Under the pieces are notes generated by a model. It searched no databases, was not told the origin of the DNA, and worked only from the letters and a program-made list of their open reading frames with translations. From Pseudomonas sp. MYb327 (GTDB taxonomy: Bacteria; Pseudomonadota; Gammaproteobacteria; Pseudomonadales; Pseudomonadaceae), in the NCBI RefSeq assembly GCF_040438925.1, contig NZ_CP159258.1:5293001-5357000 (forward strand): a stretch of 64,000 nucleotides of DNA, written 5' to 3'. A program made the position numbers and the translations under genes. This document shows, one piece after another, positions 58,634-64,000 of the stretch; positions within the stretch are counted from its first letter, which is position 1; the number at the start of each line of letters is the position of its first letter.

Positions 58634-59971
58634 ATGACTCTGCGTAAATCCGCAGGGCTAGGAGCCCTGTTGTCCATCGTAATGCCCAGCCTTGCTTTGG
58701 CGGCAGACGAAGTGGCGGCCCCAGTCCTCAACTCCGGCGACACCGCCTGGATGTTGACCTCGACAGCCCTCGTGCTGTTTATGACCATTCCAGGCCTCGC
58801 GCTGTTCTACGGCGGCATGGTTCGGTCGAAAAACATTCTTTCCGTGATGATGCAGTGCTTCGCCATTACCGGTCTGATCAGCATCCTGTGGGTCATTTAT
58901 GGCTACAGCATCGCGTTCGACACCACGGGCATGGAGCAGGGCGTCGTCAACTTCAACTCGTTCTTCGGCGGCATGGGCAAGGCGTTCCTCGCCGGTGTCA
59001 CGCCAGCCAGCCTGACCGGTCCTGCGGCGCTGTTCCCTGAGGCGGTGTTCATCACCTTCCAGATGACGTTCGCCATCATCACTCCAGCGCTGATCGTTGG
59101 TGCCTTTGCCGAGCGGATGAAATTCTCCGCGATGCTGATTTTCATGGGCATCTGGTTCACCCTGGTGTATGCGCCGATCGCGCACATGGTCTGGTCCGGC
59201 AACGGCGGCCTGATGTGGGACTGGGGCGTGCTGGACTTTGCCGGCGGCACCGTGGTGCACATCAACGCTGGTGTGGCCGGTCTGATCGCCTGCCTGGTAC
59301 TGGGCAAACGCAAAGGCTTTCCGACCACCCCGATGGCCCCACACAACCTCGGTTACACCCTGATGGGTGCTGCGATGCTGTGGGTTGGCTGGTTCGGTTT
59401 CAACGCCGGTTCCGCTGCCGCAGCCAACGGCACTGCCGGCATGGCGATGCTGGTCACCCAGATCGCTACCGCCGCTGCTGCATTGGGCTGGATGTTCGCC
59501 GAGTGGGTCACCCACGGCAAGCCAAGCGCACTGGGTATCGCTTCGGGCGTGGTTGCAGGCCTGGTCGCAATTACTCCGGCTGCCGGTACTGTAGGTCCGA
59601 TGGGCGCTCTGGTAATCGGTCTTGCCGCTGGCGTGGTGTGCTTCTTCTGCGCGACCACCCTGAAGCGCAAACTCGGCTATGACGATTCCCTGGATGCCTT
59701 CGGCGTACACGGTATCGGCGGTATCCTCGGCGCGATCCTGACCGGTGTGTTCGCTGCACCGTCTCTGGGTGGCTTCGGCACCGTGACCGACATCGCCGCA
59801 CAAGTCTGGATTCAGTGCAAAGGCGTGGGCTTCACGGTGATCTACACCGCGATCGTCACTTACATCATCCTCAAGGTCCTCGACGCTGTGATGGGCCTGC
59901 GTATCACCGAAGAAGAAGAGGCTGTCGGTATCGATCTGGCGCTTCACAACGAACGCGGCTACAACTTGTAA
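58634..59971 (+). CDS. amtB: Ammonium transporter AmtB
   Basis: A 445-residue membrane protein. The signal peptide ends near ALA, and about 11 helices follow. The Amt signature DFAGGTVVHINAG and the second pore histidine in DAFGVHGIGG are intact. It carries ammonium into the cell under limitation. The gene is preceded by AGGAGA. Confidence 0.97.
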   Translation: MTLRKSAGLGALLSIVMPSLALAADEVAAPVLNSGDTAWMLTSTALVLFMTIPGLALFYGGMVRSKNILSVMMQCFAITGLISILWVIYGYSIAFDTTGMEQGVVNFNSFFGGMGKAFLAGVTPASLTGPAALFPEAVFITFQMTFAIITPALIVGAFAERMKFSAMLIFMGIWFTLVYAPIAHMVWSGNGGLMWDWGVLDFAGGTVVHINAGVAGLIACLVLGKRKGFPTTPMAPHNLGYTLMGAAMLWVGWFGFNAGSAAAANGTAGMAMLVTQIATAAAALGWMFAEWVTHGKPSALGIASGVVAGLVAITPAAGTVGPMGALVIGLAAGVVCFFCATTLKRKLGYDDSLDAFGVHGIGGILGAILTGVFAAPSLGGFGTVTDIAAQVWIQCKGVGFTVIYTAIVTYIILKVLDAVMGLRITEEEEAVGIDLALHNERGYNL

Positions 59972-59983
59972 GTACGCGCATAA

Positions 59984-60014
59984 AAAACTTGCCCGGCTTG
60001 CCGGGCATTTTTTT
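59984..60014 (+). terminator. Terminator of glnK-amtB
   Basis: GCCCGG and CCGGGC form a compact stem with a 4-nt loop, preceded by A residues and followed by a run of seven T residues. Confidence 0.93.
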
Positions 60015-60185
60015 GTCTGGAATTTGTCATCAAAGGAAGCGCTGAAAGGTTTTTTCTTACAGCTTTTACGACGTTAGCGACGAGTGTTTTTGTGCCGCCA
60101 ATGGCTTACAGGATAGAAGGAATATTAGGGCCTTTGTTTTTTTCCTGAGCGCGCTAGAATGCGCCCCGAACGTGCGGAGAACTGT

Positions 60186-60611
60186 ATGTGGCAACAGACT
60201 CTGATTACCCTGCGGGCGAGGCCCCGGGGCTTTCATCTGGTAACGGACGAGTTACTCGCCGGCCTGCCTGAACTCAAGGCGTGTCGGGTCGGTCTGTTGC
60301 ATTTGTGGCTGCAGCATACCTCGGCGTCGTTGACCATCAACGAGAACGCCGATCCGGCGGTACGTCGCGACTTCGAACGGTTTTTCAATCGTCTGGTCCC
60401 ACAAGGAACAGACGGCTATGAGCATAACGACGAAGGCCTGGACGACCTCCCGGCGCACTTCAAGGCCAGCGTACTTGGCTGTCAGCTCAGTTTGCCGATT
60501 TCGGCGGGCCGACTGGCGTTAGGCACCTGGCAAGGCGTTTATCTGGGCGAGCACCGTGATCATGGCGGTGCTCGTAAAGTCCTCGCCACCGTGTACGGTG
60601 AAGGGGCGTAA
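60186..60611 (+). CDS. YjbQ family (secondary thiamine-phosphate synthase-like) protein
   Basis: A 141-residue protein of the UPF0047/YjbQ family, with [19 protein letters not shown] in the putative active site and [16 protein letters not shown] at the C-terminus. Some members show weak thiamine-phosphate synthase activity, but the physiological role is uncertain. The start at 60186 is chosen by MWQQTLITL. Confidence 0.9.
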   Translation: MWQQTLITLRARPRGFHLVTDELLAGLPELKACRVGLLHLWLQHTSASLTINENADPAVRRDFERFFNRLVPQGTDGYEHNDEGLDDLPAHFKASVLGCQLSLPISAGRLALGTWQGVYLGEHRDHGGARKVLATVYGEGA

Positions 60612-60712
60612 CCGCTGGTCAGCAGCGGTTGTTGATTTTTTTCCGGCAGCCTTCGACAGAGGGCAAAGCTGGGCTATAACTAATCTGCTTTTCGCAAGTC
60701 ATGAGGTAGAAC

Positions 60713-61036
60713 ATGAGCGACGATGATCTGGAAAACGACGACCTCGAAGTAGGCGACGACGACGAAACCGAAGAAGGTCTGGAAGCAGCGGCGGAAGACG
60801 TCGCTGAAGACGACGGCGGTGAAGCGCCCGTTCCGACCGCCAAAGGCAAAGCCAAGGCTGCGGTATCGGTCGATGAGCTACCGAGTGTCGAAGCCAAGAA
60901 CAAGGAACGCGACGCCCTGGCCAAGGCCATGGAAGAGTTCCTGGCTCGTGGTGGCAAGGTGCAGGAAGTGGAGGCCAACGTGGTCGCCGATCCGCCCAAG
61001 AAGCCGGATAACAAGTACGGTAGCCGGCCTATCTAA
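60713..61036 (+). CDS. sutA: Transcriptional regulator SutA
   Basis: A 107-residue protein. A very acidic, probably disordered N-terminus (residues 1-45) is followed by a central helix (SVEAKNKERDALAKAMEEF) and a conserved C-tail ending KYGSRPI. It matches P. aeruginosa SutA, which binds RNA polymerase and aids expression of rRNA and other genes in slow-growing cells. Recognition is by these conserved segments and by position beside yjbQ and amtB. Confidence 0.85.
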   Translation: MSDDDLENDDLEVGDDDETEEGLEAAAEDVAEDDGGEAPVPTAKGKAKAAVSVDELPSVEAKNKERDALAKAMEEFLARGGKVQEVEANVVADPPKKPDNKYGSRPI

Positions 61037-61053
61037 GCCCGCTGCCTGCCTGC

Positions 61054-61086
61054 TGAAAAAGCCCGCCGTCGCTGCGGGCTTTTTCA
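61054..61086 (+). terminator. Terminator of sutA
   Basis: AAAAAGCCCGC and GCGGGCTTTTT enclose a 7-nt loop, with a T run on the plus strand. Confidence 0.92.
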
Positions 61087-61121
61087 TGCCTGGAGCAATG
61101 TTCCAGGGCGATGTGCAATCC

Positions 61122-61208
61122 ACTGTAGGAGCCGGCTTGCCGGCGAAGGGGCCCTTGAGCCTTGTGCGGTACTTGCGGCCGCTATCGCTGGCAAGCCAGC
61201 TCCTACAG
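61122..61208. repeat. REPIN (CTGTAGGAGCCGGCTTGCCGGCGA type)
   Basis: An inverted pair with arms CTGTAGGAGC and GCTCCTACAG. It lies between the convergent sutA and HAD genes. Confidence 0.9.
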
Positions 61209-61235
61209 GGGTTGTGGTGATTTTTTGGTTTTGGG

Positions 61236-61943
61236 TCAAGCCGCGCCCGCGTTCCACCGTGCCAGCAACGCCGGCAATTCGGTCAGGCTGCGAATCTGCG
61301 CATCCGGCAAGCGCTCCGCTTCCCAGGTCTTGCCCGCCGGATTGAACCAGATCGCGCGCAGCCCTGCCTGCTGGGCGCCGGCAATGTCATCACCCGGATG
61401 ATCGCCGATATGCACCGCCGTTCCGGCCGTCGCGCCACCACGCTGCAACGCCTCATGAAACAGGCGCGCATCCGGCTTGCCGACGCCGATGTCTTCGGCG
61501 CACAACGCAAACTTGAAGTAGTCCGCGAGCCCCAGCCGTCGCACATCGGCATTGCCGTTGGTGACTACGCCGAGGGTGTAGTGGTTGGCCAGTGTTTCCA
61601 GGGTCGGTTGCACCTCCGGAAAGATTTCCAGTTGATGCCGGGCGTGTAGAAAGACTTCGAAACTCCGCTCAGCCAGGTCCGACGCTTCGGCGTGGGCGTA
61701 TCCGGCTTCTTCCAGTGCCTGGAACAACACGCGGCGTCGCAGTGCGCTGATACGGTGCTTGAGGTTGGGCTCGATACTCAGGATGCGTTCACGGATGGCC
61801 CACAGGTGCTCGACCGGCACCGCGCCCAAATTGGGGGCATGTTCAGTCAGCCATTCACGCAATACGGCTTCGGCGCTGACGATCACCGGGGCGGTGTCCC
61901 ACAGGGTGTCATCGAGGTCGAAGGTGATCAGTTGGAGAGTCAT
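61236..61943 (-). CDS. HAD family hydrolase
   Basis: A 235-residue haloacid-dehalogenase-like phosphatase. Motif [10 protein letters not shown] is at residues 8-16, motif II VVTNGN is near 130, and motif [14 protein letters not shown] is near 185. The cap is small and helical (type I). Probable substrate is a phosphorylated metabolite. Its ATG overlaps the xerC stop by 4 bp, so it is in the xerC operon. Confidence 0.92.
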   Translation of the reverse strand: MTLQLITFDLDDTLWDTAPVIVSAEAVLREWLTEHAPNLGAVPVEHLWAIRERILSIEPNLKHRISALRRRVLFQALEEAGYAHAEASDLAERSFEVFLHARHQLEIFPEVQPTLETLANHYTLGVVTNGNADVRRLGLADYFKFALCAEDIGVGKPDARLFHEALQRGGATAGTAVHIGDHPGDDIAGAQQAGLRAIWFNPAGKTWEAERLPDAQIRSLTELPALLARWNAGAA

Positions 61944-62839
61944 GAATCATCGCCTTTAATGCGTTTGGCCCGTGGGTGGGCGCTGTCGTAGACGCTTGCC
62001 AGATGCTGGAAGTCCAAGTGGGTGTAGATCTGGGTGGTCTTGATGTCCGAGTGGCCGAGCAATTCCTGCACCGCGCGCAGGTCCTGCGAGGACTCCAGCA
62101 AGTGGCTGGCGAAGGAATGCCGCAACATGTGCGGGTGCAGGTTTTGTCCCAGTTCGCGTGCGCCCGCAGCTTTAACCCGCAGTTGGATTGCCCGTGGCCC
62201 TAGACGTCGGCCTTGCTGACTGACAAACACCGCGTCGTCTGCGGGGTTGGCCATGGCGCGCAAGGGCAGCCACAGTTCCAGCGCCTCGCGGGCTTTTTTG
62301 CCCACTGGCAACAGGCGGGTCTTGCTGCCCTTGCCGAGCACCTGGACCATGCCGTCCGCCAAATCAAGCTGATCGAGATTGAGCCCGGTCAGTTCCGACA
62401 GGCGCAGCCCGGAGGAGTAGAACAGTTCGAGGATCGCCTGATCCCGGCGCGCGAGAAAGTCATCCTCCACGCCACCTTCAAGCAATTGCAGCGCACGGTC
62501 GGTGTCGAGGGTTTTCGGCAGGCGGCGTTCGCCCTTGGGCGGTGCCAGGCCGTTGGCCGGATCGTGATCGCACAGGCCTTCGCGGTTCAAATAGTGATAG
62601 AGCCCACGCACCGCCGACAGCAGCCGCGCCAGGCTGCGCGACGATTGGCCCTGTGAATGCAGGCGGGCGATCAGGCTGCGCAAGCGCTGGATGTCCAGGG
62701 CGGCCCAACTGCCGATGTTCTGTTTGACGCACCAGCCCAATACTTTGTCGAGGTCGCGGCGGTAAGCCGAAAGCGTGTGCGGCGACACCTGCCGCTCACT
62801 GCGCAGGTGTTCGCAGTAAGCGTCCAGTTGCCGTTCCAT
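61940..62839 (-). CDS. xerC: Tyrosine recombinase XerC
   Basis: A 299-residue tyrosine recombinase. The N-terminal SAM-like domain is at 1-90 and the catalytic domain at 105-290, with Arg in [29 protein letters not shown], and the nucleophile Tyr in QIYTH. It resolves chromosome dimers at dif with XerD. Upstream, 2 bp away, is the DUF484 gene; dapF-DUF484-xerC-HAD is the standard pseudomonad order. Confidence 0.96.
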   Translation of the reverse strand: MERQLDAYCEHLRSERQVSPHTLSAYRRDLDKVLGWCVKQNIGSWAALDIQRLRSLIARLHSQGQSSRSLARLLSAVRGLYHYLNREGLCDHDPANGLAPPKGERRLPKTLDTDRALQLLEGGVEDDFLARRDQAILELFYSSGLRLSELTGLNLDQLDLADGMVQVLGKGSKTRLLPVGKKAREALELWLPLRAMANPADDAVFVSQQGRRLGPRAIQLRVKAAGARELGQNLHPHMLRHSFASHLLESSQDLRAVQELLGHSDIKTTQIYTHLDFQHLASVYDSAHPRAKRIKGDDS

Positions 62840-62841
62840 GA

Positions 62842-63567
62842 TCAGCGTACCGAGCGCAGGGAGCTATTGACCCGTGGCAACACGCGGCCCATGACTTCGG
62901 CGATGTAGCTGAGGAACAACGTACCCACCGAACTCTTGTATTGCTGCGGGTCACGGCTGGCGATAGCGAGGATGCCGTGAATGCCCTGATGGCTGATGGC
63001 GACGACAGCGGTGGAGCCGATTTGCTTGCGCTGTTCTTCGCCGAACAGGAAGTCCAGTTCGTGCTCGCGCAAGCTGCCGCTGACACTTTTGTCCTCCAGC
63101 AACAGGCCGCCGATGGCTACCTGCGCGTCGGCGTGGGTTACCCAGCGGCCGACCGGCATGGCGTTGTCGCCAAGCAGGATGAGGCTGACGAAGGGCACCT
63201 GGAAGTCTTGGCGCAAACTGTCTTCGACGCACATCACTACGTCTTCCAGGGTGGCGGCGTCCATCAGCGCGAGTATCAGGCGGCGGGTCTTTTCGAACAG
63301 GCGGTCGTTGTCGCGGGCCACGTCCATCAAGTGCGAGAGGCGATGACGAAGCTCGATGTTGCGGTCGCGCAGGATGGTCATCTGCCGCTCCACCAGCGAC
63401 ACGGTGTCGCCGCGTCGGTGGGGAATGCGCAGGGCCGGAAGCAGTTCTTCGTGCTCGACGAAGAAATCCGGATGAGCCTCCAGGTACGCGGCAATCGCCG
63501 CCGCCTCCAGGCTCTCGGACGGCGATTCGTCGGACTGTCGGGCGGGTACCTGAGGCTTATCGGTCAT
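62842..63567 (-). CDS. DUF484 family protein (GAF-like)
   Basis: A 241-residue protein. The N-terminus contains [15 protein letters not shown], then a coiled coil and a GAF-like domain (about 90-230). Almost always found between dapF and xerC in gammaproteobacteria; its function is unknown. The start at 63567 is 13 bp after the dapF stop. Confidence 0.92.
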   Translation of the reverse strand: MTDKPQVPARQSDESPSESLEAAAIAAYLEAHPDFFVEHEELLPALRIPHRRGDTVSLVERQMTILRDRNIELRHRLSHLMDVARDNDRLFEKTRRLILALMDAATLEDVVMCVEDSLRQDFQVPFVSLILLGDNAMPVGRWVTHADAQVAIGGLLLEDKSVSGSLREHELDFLFGEEQRKQIGSTAVVAISHQGIHGILAIASRDPQQYKSSVGTLFLSYIAEVMGRVLPRVNSSLRSVR

Positions 63568-63580
63568 GGTTTTGGCTCAC

Positions 63581-64000
63581 TCAAAGACGTACTTGTCCTT
63601 CATATACACGGACCGCCGGGCCGGTCATCAACACCGGTTGGCCTGGGCCTGCCCATTCAATGGACAGACGCCCGCCAGGCAGGTCGATCAACAGTGGCGA
63701 ATCCATCCACCCCTGGCTGATCGCAGCGACTGCCGCGGCGCAGGCGCCGGTGCCGCAGGCCTGGGTTTCCCCGGCCCCGCGTTCCCAGACGCGCAACTGC
63801 GCACGGCCCCGATCGATGACCTGGAGAAAACCGACATTGACCCGCGCCGGGAAGCGCGGGTGATGTTCGATTTTCGGCCCCAGCTCATGCACCGGTGCGT
63901 TGTTGATATCGCTGACCCGCAGTACCGCATGGGGGTTGCCCATGGACACAGCGGCCAGTTCGACCGGCGCGCCGTCGACGTCGATCTGATAATTCAACGC
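63581..64000 (-). CDS. dapF: Diaminopimelate epimerase (C-terminal half; 5' end beyond window)
   Basis: About 140 C-terminal residues of DapF. The second catalytic cysteine lies in ACGTGACAAA, and [10 protein letters not shown] and NVGFLQV are family hallmarks. It converts LL- to meso-diaminopimelate for lysine and peptidoglycan synthesis. The N-terminal half with the first cysteine lies beyond the right edge. Confidence 0.95.
   Translation of the reverse strand, partial: ALNYQIDVDGAPVELAAVSMGNPHAVLRVSDINNAPVHELGPKIEHHPRFPARVNVGFLQVIDRGRAQLRVWERGAGETQACGTGACAAAVAAISQGWMDSPLLIDLPGGRLSIEWAGPGQPVLMTGPAVRVYEGQVRL

Noticed and set aside
58658-59947. A 429-codon open frame opposite amtB
   Set aside because: The translation is His/Asp/Arg-rich and domain-free, while amtB on the other strand has all family motifs.
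61940-62839. XerC as evidence of a prophage or integron
   Set aside because: It sits in the conserved dapF-DUF484-xerC-HAD housekeeping order with no phage genes.

Overview
The window is chromosomal DNA from a gammaproteobacterium of the genus Pseudomonas, most likely the P. fluorescens group. The evidence is gene content and order: oxyR-recG, exbB-exbD-tonB, spoT-rpoZ-gmk-yicC-rph-crc-pyrE, argB-algC-dut-coaBC-radC, rpmB-rpmG, kauB, dadR/dadA-ridA-dadX-pauR-cycB, xpt-rep-proE, comM-ubiK-glnK-amtB-yjbQ-sutA, and xerC-DUF484-dapF. This order closely follows, in reverse, the P. aeruginosa stretch I remember as roughly PA5278-PA5346. Intergenic regions also carry many REP/REPIN palindromes of the types typical of fluorescent pseudomonads. 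All coordinates, motifs and spacings come from the sequence. Names rest on family recognition, because no database search was possible.

Layout. 1-6.8 kb: an edge-truncated YbaK-HDOD protein, RecG, OxyR (both redox cysteines present) and the TonB energising system. 6.9-16.2 kb: an SDR enzyme, a lipoprotein, RidA, the stringent-response and nucleotide block (spoT, rpoZ, gmk), yicC, rph, the carbon-catabolite factor crc, and pyrE. 16.3-24 kb: argB, algC, dut, coaBC, radC, a peptide-type binding protein and the L28/L33 ribosomal operon. 24-37.8 kb: catabolism of polyamines and alanine (kauB, a PuuB-like oxidase, DadR, DadA with RidA, DadX, PauR), with an MFS transporter, a PLD-family lipoprotein and a MocR/DUF1127 pair. 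37.9-49.3 kb: a CoA-transferase family enzyme, xpt, rep, the GGDEF-EAL protein ProE, a MATE exporter divergent from a LysR regulator, and a Cache-type chemoreceptor.

The unusual part is 49332-55537 (minus strand). It is a tight six-gene operon with gaps of no more than 7 bp or 4-bp overlaps. In transcription order it encodes a CDP-glycerol-transferase-like protein, an APS-kinase-like kinase, a SAM methyltransferase, a PEP-synthase-like kinase, a class-I-amidotransferase-fold hydrolase and a LicC-like cytidylyltransferase. The last five match, family by family, the Campylobacter jejuni enzymes that build the O-methyl phosphoramidate (MeOPN) capsule modification: Cj1415 (cytidine diphosphoramidate kinase), Cj1419/Cj1420 (methyltransferases), Cj1418 (L-glutamine kinase), Cj1417 (gamma-glutamyl hydrolase) and Cj1416 (CTP:phosphoglutamine cytidylyltransferase). 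I infer that this is a phosphoramidate (P-N bond) biosynthesis island in a pseudomonad. The terminal transferase would pass the group to a surface glycan or a small molecule. The promoter-distal genes have ordinary GC. The first gene and its upstream region are visibly AT-richer, which suggests transfer.

55.8-64 kb returns to conserved genes: comM, ubiK, the nitrogen-sensing glnK-amtB operon with a sigma-54-like promoter, yjbQ, sutA, a HAD phosphatase, xerC, a DUF484 gene and dapF, which runs off the right edge.
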